49,834 nucleotides of DNA from JBBDXA01 sp040902585 (GTDB taxonomy: Bacteria > Planctomycetota > Phycisphaerae > Phycisphaerales > Phycisphaeraceae), in the NCBI GenBank assembly GCA_040902585.1, contig JBBDXA010000028.1, positions 1 to 49,834 of the forward strand, given 5' to 3'. The stretch's first letter is position 1, and each line of letters begins with the position of its first letter. The notes beneath the pieces are model-generated. The model was not told where the DNA came from. It saw nothing but the letters and a program-made list of their open reading frames with translations, and did no database searches. Of this stretch, positions 31,142-39,394 are shown one piece after another. The translations under genes and the position numbers were made by a program.

Positions 31142-33064
31142 TCAGGAATGCGGCGGGTCGAGCGCCGCCATGTCCTTTTGCCCGTCCTTTGAAGTCACCT
31201 GCTGCGTCGTGTCTTTCTTCAGCTTCGCGCTGGCATCGGGCGTCTGGCCCTGCACGAAGCCGGGGGCGAGGGCGATGGATGCGGCCGCGGTACCGGCGAT
31301 AAGCGCAGCCTTGGCGCCCGCTCCATATCGCTTCTGCCGAACGGGCAGCGAGTTCTTCTCGTGGATGCGGTAGACGACATTGCGCACTTCATCATCGCGG
31401 ATGAACTTCGCGCTCGTCTTCCACAGGCGGTACCACAGGTGATAGTCATCGGCCCCGAGGCCCACCGCCCGTTCCTGGTAGTTGCCAGCCGCACGGACGC
31501 TGTCGACGCGCAGCAGCACGGAAGAGTGCGGGAGCTGATTGTGATCGCTGTTGCCGGTCCACATCGTCTCCAGCGGCTTATTAGGCCAGTGCTGACGCGG
31601 GAAGATTTTGCCATCCTGCAAGGTCATGAGCTTGCAGCCGTAGACATCCGCCTGATGCTCATCGAGCTGGGCGATGGCGCGCTCGAGGTACTGCGGCGCG
31701 AGCTGATCGTCATAGTCCAATGGCTTGTAGAGTTCGGTGTCGCATTGTTCGACGGCCTTGCGATGCAGCCAGGAGCAATGCGTGATGTCCGGCTCAAGAC
31801 CGGTGCAGATCAAGGGCAAATGGAAACGATCGGCAAGCTGATGCCCGTACCACCACGGGCCATCGACGAGCAGCACGACCTTGAACTTGCGGTAAGTCTG
31901 ATTGGCGATGGAGGCGATGGCGTCGTCGAGGTGAGCGGGGTCGGTGTTCTTGTGGATGCGCACGCCAACGGTCACGCGGGCATCCTGGTGCTCAAGCTCG
32001 GTGTGGGTGAGGCGGGCCCAGGTGTTGCCGTGCGTCTGGCTGTAGCGGCCGGCAAGGGTGAGGTGCTGCACGCTGCGCAGGCATGCGCCGGCATCGAGCT
32101 TCACAGCCTTCTTGATCGCGCGGAGTGAATCCTTCGCGAGTTTCTTCGGGTCATCGTTCCAGTCGATCAGGTAACCATTGAGACCTTGCGTGATGTAGTC
32201 GGCGATGCCGCAGGCAGTGGTCACGACGGCGGGAATGCCGCAAGAGAGTGCCTCAGCCGCGGTGAGCAGGAAGCCTTCGGCCTTGCTGTTTCCCAGCAGC
32301 ACATGGCACCCTTCGAGGCGATGGCGGTAGGCGAAGGGATCGAAATCGAGCGGGCGCAGATCGAGGCGATGGGTGACGCCCAGTTCGTCGGCGAGAGCGA
32401 GCATGCGGTCCATCGCTTCGCCCTGCACGCGCCGCGTGTAGGCGAGGCCGGCCGTATCCGCGCCGGTCCAGGCGCGAACGATAATGCGCTCATCCATCTT
32501 CAAGAGCCAGGGCAGCGACAAGAGGCCTTTGCTGTCGAGCGGCCGGCCCATCCAGCCGACGACGAGGGGCTTGTGCTTTTTAATTTCACCCTTGGCGATG
32601 CACATCTCGGTCACCGGCGGGGGCAGGACGCCTGCGACGGTGTGATGATTCGACTTGATCCACTCGCCGTAACGCGCGAGTACCTTGGACGAGACACCCG
32701 CGACGGTCAGGCCCTGCATGTCGCCGTAGGCCCGCTGAATGTAACGCCACCCTTCCTCGTCCCAGGAGTGCAGGATGAGCGAGGTGGGGCGCTTGGGAAG
32801 ATCGCGCAGGTTGCCGTAGCTGAGAACCCAGCAGGAGGGATCGCTCGGAGCCTGGGTGGTGATGTTGCCGACCCAGAAGTCGTGCTTCTTGATGGCCGCG
32901 TCGAGCAGCGGCATGTCGTGAGATTGAACGTAAAGCGAAGTGCGCTCGCGCACCCAGTCGGGCATTGCGGCGATGAGGCGGAGCACAGCGGTCTGCGCGC
33001 CGCCCAGCGCGAGGTTGTGGCTGACGACACAGGGGGCGATTGTTTTGAGCAGAGAGTCAGTCAT
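31142..33064 (-). CDS. Bifunctional glycosyltransferase, GT4 fused to GT2-type domain
   Basis: This 640-residue protein carries a GT-B glycosyltransferase in the first half (about 10-360): NLALGGAQTAVLRL, LVVGWMGRPLDSKG, and the donor-binding motif SKAEGFLLTAAEALSCGIPAVVT of GT4 enzymes. A GT-A domain of the GT2 type follows (about 375-580: VRIHKNTDPAHLDDAIASIANQTYRKFKVVLLVDG, then DYDD as DxD-like metal site and VGLGADDYHLWYRLW). The last 50 residues contain a hydrophobic helix (AALIAGTAAASIALAPGFVQG) and a Lys/Asp tail, so it may be attached to a membrane. It probably adds two sugars in sequence to a surface glycan; substrates cannot be told. There is no sign of adjacent polysaccharide genes. 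Confidence 0.85.
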   Translation of the reverse strand: MTDSLLKTIAPCVVSHNLALGGAQTAVLRLIAAMPDWVRERTSLYVQSHDMPLLDAAIKKHDFWVGNITTQAPSDPSCWVLSYGNLRDLPKRPTSLILHSWDEEGWRYIQRAYGDMQGLTVAGVSSKVLARYGEWIKSNHHTVAGVLPPPVTEMCIAKGEIKKHKPLVVGWMGRPLDSKGLLSLPWLLKMDERIIVRAWTGADTAGLAYTRRVQGEAMDRMLALADELGVTHRLDLRPLDFDPFAYRHRLEGCHVLLGNSKAEGFLLTAAEALSCGIPAVVTTACGIADYITQGLNGYLIDWNDDPKKLAKDSLRAIKKAVKLDAGACLRSVQHLTLAGRYSQTHGNTWARLTHTELEHQDARVTVGVRIHKNTDPAHLDDAIASIANQTYRKFKVVLLVDGPWWYGHQLADRFHLPLICTGLEPDITHCSWLHRKAVEQCDTELYKPLDYDDQLAPQYLERAIAQLDEHQADVYGCKLMTLQDGKIFPRQHWPNKPLETMWTGNSDHNQLPHSSVLLRVDSVRAAGNYQERAVGLGADDYHLWYRLWKTSAKFIRDDEVRNVVYRIHEKNSLPVRQKRYGAGAKAALIAGTAAASIALAPGFVQGQTPDASAKLKKDTTQQVTSKDGQKDMAALDPPHS

Positions 33065-33440
33065 GATGGCGAGCCGGGCTGGAGTGGAATTCGGTCAGAG
33101 GCACGGTGCGTCACGCTGGATGCGGGGCAAGCGAATGCGTTGTCATTCGCATCTATCGGAAAGTTTAACGCACCAGCCTCCGGGCTCCGCAAGGATTGCA
33201 GTAGGCCGAATTCCAACTTTTCAAAGAACGTCCAGTTTCTTTGGTATTGTCGGTCAGGGCGTCACGGGTCACGGTCTTGATCCTGCGGCCCGTGACACCC
33301 TTCGCGACACGGCGCGAATGCTTCCTTCGCGCTCCCTCGTCTACATTATAGCCTCGCCAAGTGCACCTATCGGTGCGACCGCTAAACTTGGATTGGGCAA
33401 CGCCCGCCACTCGCCGCTCGCCACTCGTCATAATGCCCCC
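33065..33440. other. Divergent intergenic region with repeats
   Basis: About 375 bp between the glycosyltransferase (-) and the carbonic-anhydrase-like gene (+). It contains an 8-bp inverted repeat GTCACGGG/CCCGTGAC at 33261-33296 and a heptanucleotide tract (CGCCACT, CGCCGCT, CGCCACT, CGTCATA) at 33405-33432. No gene is supported. Confidence 0.5.
33405..33432. repeat. Heptanucleotide tandem repeat (CGCCACT type)
   Basis: Four 7-nt units lie directly upstream of the ATG at 33441. This leaves no clear Shine-Dalgarno motif for that gene. Confidence 0.65.
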
Positions 33441-33974
33441 ATGTCCATCCATCGCCTCCACAACGTCTACCTTGCCGACACCGCTCGCGTCCTGGGCGAT
33501 GTCCAGCTCGCTGACGGCGTCAACCTCTGGTACGGCGTCTCCATCCGCGGCGATGTCGCCCGCATCACCATCGGCGAAGGCACCAACGTGCAGGACAACG
33601 CGGTCATTCACTGCGACTCGCACATCCCCAACACCATCGGCGCTCACGTCACCATCGGCCACGGCGCGATCGTTCACGGCATCAGTGTCGGCGACGGCAC
33701 GCTCATCGGTATGGGCGCAACCGCGCTCGGCGGAACGCGCATCGGAGCGCGGTGCCTGATCGCGGCGGGGGCGGTGGTCCCGCCGAATCTGAATGTGCCG
33801 GATGACATGATGGTCATCGGCGTGCCCGGTCGCGTTGCCCGGCCGACGAATGAGAAGGAGAAGAAATATCTCGCCTGGCTGGCGCCGCACTACGTTCAGC
33901 TTGCCCGGCATCACCATGAAAATCCGACTGATGGGCGCGTGAAGCCCTGGAACGGAAACGCACCCAATCGTTAG
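33441..33974 (+). CDS. Gamma-carbonic-anhydrase-like left-handed beta-helix protein
   Basis: This 177-residue protein is a left-handed beta-helix with hexapeptide repeats (NLWYGVSIRGDVARITIGEGTN, VTIGHGAIVHGISVGDG, IGMGATALGGTRIGARCLIAAGAVVPP). It shows the metal-binding histidines of the gamma-carbonic anhydrase/YrdA family: HCDS near residue 53 and GHGAIVHG near 73-80. These proteins hydrate CO2 or act as acyltransferase relatives; in YrdA-like members activity is often not detected. Length is right (about 175). Upstream frame extensions lie in repeat DNA and are rejected. The next + strand gene encodes a CBS protein. Confidence 0.9.
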   Translation: MSIHRLHNVYLADTARVLGDVQLADGVNLWYGVSIRGDVARITIGEGTNVQDNAVIHCDSHIPNTIGAHVTIGHGAIVHGISVGDGTLIGMGATALGGTRIGARCLIAAGAVVPPNLNVPDDMMVIGVPGRVARPTNEKEKKYLAWLAPHYVQLARHHHENPTDGRVKPWNGNAPNR

Positions 33975-34141
33975 AAACGGAACCGATCGTGCAACGAATC
34001 GAAACATCGCCGCAGATTCCTCTTGTCCTGCACCTGCGAGGCTGATACCCTGCAATAGACAGACGTGTCGGGTGTTTCCCGCAACCGGGCCGGGACATTT
34101 CGGGTCGGACAACTGAAACCTCTAACGCGACAGGAGTGATC

Positions 34142-34615
34142 ATGGGCCTTCGCGAAGAATTTCTGCATGAACCCGTCAGTGAATTGAAAATCATGCCCGG
34201 CGTCGTTCTGCCGACGACTGCCACCGTGCGCCAGGCGATCGACCAGATGCGCAAGGCTCAGCAAGGCTGTGTCATCGTGGTTAACGATAAGGGCATTCCC
34301 GAAGGCAAGTTCACCGAACATCAACTGGCCGGCCTGATCTGCGATGATCGTCCCAGCTTCATGGAAAAGAAGATCGGGCATTTCGTGCGCGATGCCTGGG
34401 CCCGCATGAGCCATCGCGACCCGATCGCCACGCTCATCCACCGCCTTCTGACCTATGGCCTTCGCCACGTGATTGTCGTGGATGATGAGGGCAAGCCGCT
34501 GGGCGTGGTCGGGCAGCGGGCGATCATGGAATACATCGCCGACTACTTCCCGCGTGCGGTCAAGGTGCAGGAAACGGACGCCAAAGTCGCCATTGAAAAC
34601 AGGGAGGGCGCATGA
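34142..34615 (+). CDS. CBS-domain protein 1
   Basis: This 157-residue protein consists of a pair of CBS motifs (VRQAIDQMRKAQQGCVIVVNDKGIPEGKFTEH and LTYGLRHVIVVDDEGKPLGVVGQRAIMEYI), a domain that binds adenosine nucleotides and senses energy state. AGGAG lies seven bases upstream of the ATG. It overlaps the next CBS gene by 4 bp (ATGA at 34612-34615), so the two are translationally coupled. No catalytic domain is present, so they probably regulate or form a hetero-oligomer. Confidence 0.85.
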   Translation: MGLREEFLHEPVSELKIMPGVVLPTTATVRQAIDQMRKAQQGCVIVVNDKGIPEGKFTEHQLAGLICDDRPSFMEKKIGHFVRDAWARMSHRDPIATLIHRLLTYGLRHVIVVDDEGKPLGVVGQRAIMEYIADYFPRAVKVQETDAKVAIENREGA

Positions 34616-35112
34616 TTCCAAAACGCCAGCGTAAACCCGTGGAAGATGTCGAATTCAGAGATCAACTGAAGAACTACGACATCGCGCATCCGCAGGATGA
34701 CCTCGAACGCGCCCTGTGCGAAGGCATCATCCGCGATATCCATATCGCCCCCTTCGCGACCACCAGCCCGATCAGCACCGTTGAACAGGCGGTGCGGAAA
34801 ATGGCGGGGATGAACGTGGGCTGCCTGCTGGTCATCGAAAACGAAAAGCTCGTGGGCATCTTCACGCAGCGCGACCTGCTCATGAAAGTCATCGAAAACT
34901 ACGAAGCGATGAAAGGCCAGCTCATCCGCGAGGTCATGACCGCGGACCCCGTCATCGTCCGCGACACCGACCCGCCCGCCAAAGCCATCAACCTCATGGG
35001 CACCAGTGGATTCAGGCACATTCCCGTGCTCGATGTCGATGACAAAGTCGTCGGCCTCATCGGCCCGCGCCGCACCACCGCTTACCTGCAAAAGCATCTG
35101 CCGGCGAGTTGA
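34612..35112 (+). CDS. CBS-domain protein 2
   Basis: This 166-residue protein starts MIPKRQRKPVEDVEF and has two CBS motifs (VEQAVRKMAGMNVGCLLVIENEKLVGIFTQRD and AINLMGTSGFRHIPVLDVDDKVVGLI). The second is closer to consensus than in its partner. The start overlaps the stop of the first CBS gene by 4 bp. Together they look like a pair of paralogues from a duplicated gene that may form a heterodimeric CBS module. The partner enzyme or target is not in the window. Confidence 0.85.
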   Translation: MIPKRQRKPVEDVEFRDQLKNYDIAHPQDDLERALCEGIIRDIHIAPFATTSPISTVEQAVRKMAGMNVGCLLVIENEKLVGIFTQRDLLMKVIENYEAMKGQLIREVMTADPVIVRDTDPPAKAINLMGTSGFRHIPVLDVDDKVVGLIGPRRTTAYLQKHLPAS

Positions 35113-35152
35113 GAAAACAAGTATTGCTCCCCTTCCTCATTTCATTATTTCC

Positions 35153-36250
35153 TTAGCGCTCCAGCACCATCGCCACCGCCCGCCGCTGCGGGTTCGCCAG
35201 TGGTAAATCATCCACCGCCTCCAGCTTCCGCCACACTTGTGCGTTTGTCTCGCGCTTGCGCTTCCGCGCCCGCGCCCGCACCCGCCACACGACAAACTCG
35301 ATCGTGCGATGGGTCGTCTGATGCGTGAACGAATCCACGCGCTTCACTTGACTGATGATTAGACCGCACTTTCCCTTCACCCACGCCGCGATCGCCTGCG
35401 CGTTCACATCGCCTTCAAGCTCCTCTGCCGTCGGCAACTGCCACATGTTCGACCACAGCCCCTGTGCAGGCCGCTTTTCAAAGAGAAACGCCCCGCCGCT
35501 TTCAATCGCCACCACCTGATGCTTCACCGCCCGCGGTTTCCTTCGCGCCGCCTTCACCGGATACGCCTCCGCCTCCCCTCGCTTCGCGGCTTCGCACTCC
35601 CCGCGCACCGGACACGCCACACACTTGGGCCCGCGCGGCTGACACACCAGCGCACCGAGCTCCATCATCGCCTGATTGAAATCACTCGCTCCCTTCGCCG
35701 GCACCAGCTCCGCCGCCAGCGACCACAATCGCGCCTTCGTCGCCGGTGCATCGATCGCCTCCTCAATCGCAAACCACCGCGCCAACACCCGCGCCACATT
35801 CCCATCCACGATCGGCTCCGCCCGACCATACGCAATCGATGCCACCGCCCCGGCCGTGTACCGCCCCACGCCCGGCAGCGCGGAGAGCGCCTCCACCGAA
35901 TCCGGCACCCGCCCGCCATGCTGCTCCACGATCACCTTCGCGCTCGCATGCAGGTTCCGTGCCCGTCGATAGTAGCCCAGCCCCTGCCACAATCGCAGCA
36001 CCCGCTGCTCATCCGCCGCCGCCAGCGCTTCGACCGTCGGAAAAGCTTCGATGAAGCGATGGAAATACGCGATCACCGTCGCCACCTGCGTCTGCTGGAG
36101 CATCGCCTCGCTGACAAGGACGTGATACGCATTGGGCGTCTCACCCTCGCGCGCCCGCCAGGGCAGATCGCGCCGATGGTTGCGATACCACGCCAGCAGC
36201 TTGCGACGGATCGCCGTGCGTAACTTTGCTTGAACACTCAACACGCTCAT
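35153..36250 (-). CDS. mutY: A/G-specific adenine glycosylase
   Basis: MutY removes adenine opposite 8-oxoguanine in base-excision repair. The 365-residue protein has the catalytic Glu48 in SEAMLQQTQV, the helix-hairpin-helix LPGVGRYTAGAVAS, catalytic Asp149 in IVDGNVARVL, and the 4Fe-4S loop C203-x6-C210-x2-C213-x5-C219. The C-terminal NUDIX-like domain, which recognises 8-oxoG, covers about 240-365 (FLFEKRPAQGLWSNMWQLP). Length is normal. It is convergent with the CBS gene pair. The ATG at 36250 is the first good start; no strong Shine-Dalgarno is seen. Confidence 0.95.
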   Translation of the reverse strand: MSVLSVQAKLRTAIRRKLLAWYRNHRRDLPWRAREGETPNAYHVLVSEAMLQQTQVATVIAYFHRFIEAFPTVEALAAADEQRVLRLWQGLGYYRRARNLHASAKVIVEQHGGRVPDSVEALSALPGVGRYTAGAVASIAYGRAEPIVDGNVARVLARWFAIEEAIDAPATKARLWSLAAELVPAKGASDFNQAMMELGALVCQPRGPKCVACPVRGECEAAKRGEAEAYPVKAARRKPRAVKHQVVAIESGGAFLFEKRPAQGLWSNMWQLPTAEELEGDVNAQAIAAWVKGKCGLIISQVKRVDSFTHQTTHRTIEFVVWRVRARARKRKRETNAQVWRKLEAVDDLPLANPQRRAVAMVLER

Positions 36251-36287
36251 TGTTTCGTGCTTTCCTCAGAACGTGTGTGGGAAGTTT

Positions 36288-36364
36288 GGAGCACCATCCC
36301 GGCAGGGTGGTGCGCGTGCGTGGTTCAGTTCGTCTAAGGCACCGCCTTGCCGGGACGGTGCTCC
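36288..36364. repeat. Imperfect inverted repeat between mutY and TSCPD gene
   Basis: 26-bp arms 36288-36313 (from GGAGCACCATCCC) and 36339-36364 match in reverse complement with three mismatches, around a 25-bp spacer. The arm ends are complementary hexamers GGAGCA/TGCTCC. Confidence 0.75.
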
Positions 36365-36406
36365 AGCCGCCCATGATCCACGCAGGCATCATAATCCCTC
36401 GCCCTT

Positions 36407-36455
36407 CTCACTTTGCACTTTTCACTTTTCACTTTTCACTTTTCACTTTTCACTC
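36407..36455. repeat. Heptanucleotide tandem repeat (TTCACTT type)
   Basis: Seven 7-nt units, of which four are exact TTCACTT, lie upstream of the TSCPD gene. Confidence 0.85.
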
Positions 36456-36536
36456 TTCCCCCGCCCCTGTGCCGATGACACTTCTGGTCATGCCCGTCAC
36501 ATGGCACGGACGCCACGCTCACGGTACGCTAACCGC

Positions 36537-36932
36537 ATGGCCGAAACGAAGCGCGAGAACGACATGCTTGCAGCCGCCCCCATGCAACGCCAGAGCCTCC
36601 CGCCCCGGCGCGAATCTCTGACGCACAAATTTGCCGTGATGGGTCACGAGGGTTATCTCACCATTGGCCTGCATGAAGACGGCAGCCCCGGCGAAATCTT
36701 CATCAAAATGTCCAAGGTCGGCGCGACTCTCTCCGGCCTCGTCCAGGCCTTCTGCCGCGCCTTCAGCCTCGCCATGCAATACGGCCTCCCGCTCGAAGAA
36801 GCCGTCAACCGCTTCAAAGGCATGCGCTTCGAACCGATGGGCCACACCTCCAACCCCGACATCCCCGAAGCCCAGAGCATCGTCGATTACGTCGCGCGAT
36901 ACTTGGAACTGCATTTCCTTCATCGTAAATAA
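36537..36932 (+). CDS. TSCPD-domain protein
   Basis: This 131-residue protein contains the TSCPD domain, found at the C-terminus of B12-dependent ribonucleotide reductases and also alone. The segment HEGYLTIGLHEDGSPGEIFIKMSKVGATLSGLVQAFCRAFSLAMQYGLPLEEAVNRFKGMRFEP (in parts GEIFIKMSK, AFCRAFSLAMQYG, RFEPMGHTSNPDI) is characteristic. A nucleotide-related binding role is presumed. No Cys motif of the CxxC type as in some versions is seen; only Cys in AFCRAF. The ATG at 36537 is the clearest start; extended upstream frames run through repeat DNA. Confidence 0.8.
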   Translation: MAETKRENDMLAAAPMQRQSLPPRRESLTHKFAVMGHEGYLTIGLHEDGSPGEIFIKMSKVGATLSGLVQAFCRAFSLAMQYGLPLEEAVNRFKGMRFEPMGHTSNPDIPEAQSIVDYVARYLELHFLHRK

Positions 36933-36935
36933 TCG

Positions 36936-36961
36936 CACAAAGCCGCGACCGGTGGTCGCGG
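36936..36961. terminator. Hairpin between convergent genes
   Basis: CCGCGACC-GGT-GGTCGCGG (36943-36961) is a perfect 8-bp stem preceded by CACAAAG. The same word occurs in inverted pairs at 38238-38263 and 38296-38321, so it belongs to a repeat family that may act as a terminator. Confidence 0.45.
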
Positions 36962-36967
36962 TCCGAC

Positions 36968-37630
36968 TCACGAGGCATCGCGAAATGAAACGGGGATGGC
37001 ACCACCGGAGATGTCGAACCGCACGGACTTTTCGGCCGGCTTCACGCGCTCGAACCATTGCAGGATCGTCTCGCCGCGGCGGAGCCGAGCGGTGTGGGGA
37101 CTGGTGTTGTTGACCAGTTCACGGACGGATGCGCTGTCGATGATGCAGCCGGCCATGTGCGTCACCTCCGCGTCGGCCGCCAACACCTCCGCCGTCAGTA
37201 CATTCCGCTGAGCCTCGTCATACTTCTGCGGCGCGACCAGATAGATGCCGCACAGGGCATAAAGCTGACCCGGCACGCGCGCCCGTCGCAGCAGATCATC
37301 GAATACGGCTGCTGCATCCGGTTCGGCGAGCAGCGTCTGGTACGCGTCCACCTGCACCGACTTGCTGCCAGCGAACCCGACATAGGCCTGGGCGAATGTA
37401 TCCGTGTTCAGCAAAACGGCGAACGCCGCCTCGCGCGAAAGCGGTCGCGGCAGGTTCTGGTCCGCCCATTCCCGGCGCAGCGGCAAGCCCGTCTCCGGAT
37501 CGATCGTATCCGGGTCGGACACGGGCTGCGGCGCAATGTGCTCGTGCCAGCGCGGCCCGGTTGGTGAGGTACAGCCGGCGAACTTGCCTGCCATCAGCAA
37601 CAGCGCGATGATAATGAAAATTCGAATCAT
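36968..37630 (-). CDS. Predicted lipoprotein of unknown function
   Basis: This 220-residue protein has a lipoprotein signal (RIFIIIALLLMAGKFAGC) with Cys20 as the lipidation site. The mature part has helical repeats (AFAVLLNTDTFAQAYVGFAG, TLLAEPDAAAVFDDLLRRA, GQLYALCGIYLVAPQKYDEAQ, ending in GGAIPVSFRD). It resembles small envelope lipoproteins of planctomycetes that are usually left unannotated. It is convergent with the TSCPD gene and divergent from the Uma2 gene by 54 bp, so the two latter share a promoter region. Confidence 0.75.
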   Translation of the reverse strand: MIRIFIIIALLLMAGKFAGCTSPTGPRWHEHIAPQPVSDPDTIDPETGLPLRREWADQNLPRPLSREAAFAVLLNTDTFAQAYVGFAGSKSVQVDAYQTLLAEPDAAAVFDDLLRRARVPGQLYALCGIYLVAPQKYDEAQRNVLTAEVLAADAEVTHMAGCIIDSASVRELVNNTSPHTARLRRGETILQWFERVKPAEKSVRFDISGGAIPVSFRDAS

Positions 37631-37684
37631 GCCGCGATCCGTGATTTTCTGAACGGCCACATGTGTACTAGGATACAGGCAACC

Positions 37685-38236
37685 ATGCCGACGACTACGC
37701 ACAAAAAAATGACCGCCGATGAGTTCGCCCAATATGCTGCGGAGAACGGGCGGTGCGAATTGATTGACGGTGAGGTTATCCCATTGTCACCGACAGGCGG
37801 ATTGCACGGCGACTGCACCGGCAGACTTCACTACTTCCTCTATCGATTCGTCGATGAGCGTGATCTCGGTCGAGTCCTAGCCGCCGAGACCGGCTTCCGC
37901 CTAGACGGCACTGAAGGCCCGACCGTCCGCGCGCCCGACATCGCCTTCATCGCCAAGGCCCGCGCCGGCGCGATCAACAGAAAGTTCATCCCCATCCCGC
38001 CCGACCTGGCCGTCGAAACACTCTCGCCCGATGACCGCGCAATCGAAGTCGGCCGGAAAGTCCAGTGGTGGCTCGACCGCGGCACGCGCCTCGTCTGGGT
38101 GCTCGATCCGGAGAATCGGACCATCACCGCGCACACGCCCGGCGAAAAGCCTGTCACCTTCGACGCAGCCGACACGCTGACGGCCGGCGAAGTGCTGCCC
38201 GGATTTCAGTTGCCGCTGCGCGAGCTGTTTCGGTAA
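37685..38236 (+). CDS. Uma2-family restriction-endonuclease-fold protein
   Basis: This 183-residue protein is a PD-(D/E)xK nuclease-fold protein of the Uma2 (DUF820) family. It shows MTADEFAQYAAENGRCELIDGEVI, the family Asp in RAPDIAFIAKARAG, the core ELAVETLSP-like DLAVETLSPDDRAIEVGRKVQWWLDRGTRLVWVLDPENRTITAH with VET as (D/E)xK-like. Uma2 genes are abundant and often multicopy in cyanobacteria and planctomycetes, and their role is not settled. The ATG at 37685 begins at MPTTTHKKMT; the earlier in-frame ATG at 37661 is possible. Confidence 0.82.
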   Translation: MPTTTHKKMTADEFAQYAAENGRCELIDGEVIPLSPTGGLHGDCTGRLHYFLYRFVDERDLGRVLAAETGFRLDGTEGPTVRAPDIAFIAKARAGAINRKFIPIPPDLAVETLSPDDRAIEVGRKVQWWLDRGTRLVWVLDPENRTITAHTPGEKPVTFDAADTLTAGEVLPGFQLPLRELFR

Positions 38237-38237
38237 C

Positions 38238-38321
38238 CACAAAGCCGCGACCGGTGGTCACGGGCATTCGGCGGGAACATGGGTTGGCCCTCGAACCGCG
38301 ACCACCGGTCGCGGCTTTGTG
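38238..38321. repeat. 26-bp inverted repeat (CACAAAGCCGCGACC)
   Basis: Arms 38238-38263 and 38296-38321 match with one mismatch around a 32-bp spacer. A single copy of the left arm lies at 36936-36961. Confidence 0.8.
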
Positions 38322-38367
38322 TCGAATACCATTGAATTGCAGTGCTCCGCGTGCGACAATCCCCTTC

Positions 38368-39234
38368 ATGAAATCACTCACCCTCTCGCTCCTTCTTCTC
38401 TTGGCCTTCACCGTCGCCGCGCAGGCCCAGACCATCAAGCGCGACATTCCCTACGCCGGGACGGACGAGAAGCGACAAACCCTCGACATCTACGCGCCCG
38501 CTGACGCGAAGAGCCTGCCCGTCGTCTTCTGGATTCACGGCGGCGGCTGGCAGACCGGCGACAAATCAGATGTCAAAATCAAGCCACAGGCGTTCATGGA
38601 TAAGGGCTTTGTCTTCGTCTCCATCAACTACCGACTGCTGCCGGTGGTCGAGATGGAATCGATCAACAAAGACATCGCCAAAGCCTTCCGCTGGATGCAG
38701 GATCACATCGCTGACTACGGCGGCGACCCGAAACGCGTGCTCGTCGGCGGACACTCGGCCGGGGCACAGCTGGCCGCGCTCTTGTGTACCGATGATCGCC
38801 TGCTCAAGGCTGAGGGCGTCTCGTTTGACGTGCTCAAAGGCTGCGTGCCGGTGGATGGCGACACGTACGATGTGCCCGCCATCATCGAAGTCGCCGAGAC
38901 GCGCTGGCGCGTGCATGGCCAGACGCCTTCGAAGTTCGGCCATCGCGTGAAGTTCGGCAACGACCCGGCGAAGCACCGCGATTTCTCAGCCGTGAATCAC
39001 GTGAAGAAAGACAAGGGCATTCCGCCGTTCCTGGTTCTGCACGTGGCGAATCAGGCTGATGTCTCCGCCCAGGCGTTCCGTCTCGGCGCGGTCTTGAAGG
39101 AAGCGGGCGTGAAGGTGCGCGTGTTCGGCGCGCGGGACACCGATCACTCGAAGCTCAACAATAATCTGGGCGAAACGGATGACCCGGCGACGAAGGCGCT
39201 GGATGAATTCATTGCCGAGAACTTCAAGAAGTGA
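38368..39234 (+). CDS. Secreted alpha/beta hydrolase (esterase-like)
   Basis: This 288-residue protein has a signal peptide (LTLSLLLLLAFTVAAQAQ) and an alpha/beta hydrolase fold of the BD-FAE or carboxylesterase type. It shows the oxyanion-hole HGGGW (57-61), nucleophile Ser130 in VGGHSAGAQ, and a late His in ARDTDHSKLNNN. The INYRLLP segment and the signal fit an acetyl-ester or polysaccharide deacetylating esterase. It likely works on carbohydrate esters outside the inner membrane. The ATG at 38368 starts directly at the signal peptide. It is encoded right after the Uma2 gene but separated by an inverted repeat. Confidence 0.87.
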   Translation: MKSLTLSLLLLLAFTVAAQAQTIKRDIPYAGTDEKRQTLDIYAPADAKSLPVVFWIHGGGWQTGDKSDVKIKPQAFMDKGFVFVSINYRLLPVVEMESINKDIAKAFRWMQDHIADYGGDPKRVLVGGHSAGAQLAALLCTDDRLLKAEGVSFDVLKGCVPVDGDTYDVPAIIEVAETRWRVHGQTPSKFGHRVKFGNDPAKHRDFSAVNHVKKDKGIPPFLVLHVANQADVSAQAFRLGAVLKEAGVKVRVFGARDTDHSKLNNNLGETDDPATKALDEFIAENFKK

Positions 39235-39238
39235 TTGC

Positions 39239-39354
39239 CGGGTGGCTGGGGCTGAGTCTTCGAAGCCCCGGCCGTTCGACTCGCAATAACCAAGTGCGCC
39301 CTGCTCGTCCGTACGCCTGGGCCGGGGCTTCGAAGACTCAGCCCCAGCCACCCG
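39239..39354. repeat. 35-bp perfect inverted repeat
   Basis: 39239-39273 (from CGGGTGGCTGGGGC) is the exact reverse complement of 39320-39354, with a 46-bp spacer. It lies just after the esterase stop and has no coding function. Confidence 0.9.
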
Positions 39355-39394
39355 TCGCACGATCTTTCTTCGCGCAGAAGCATGCCACGATAAG

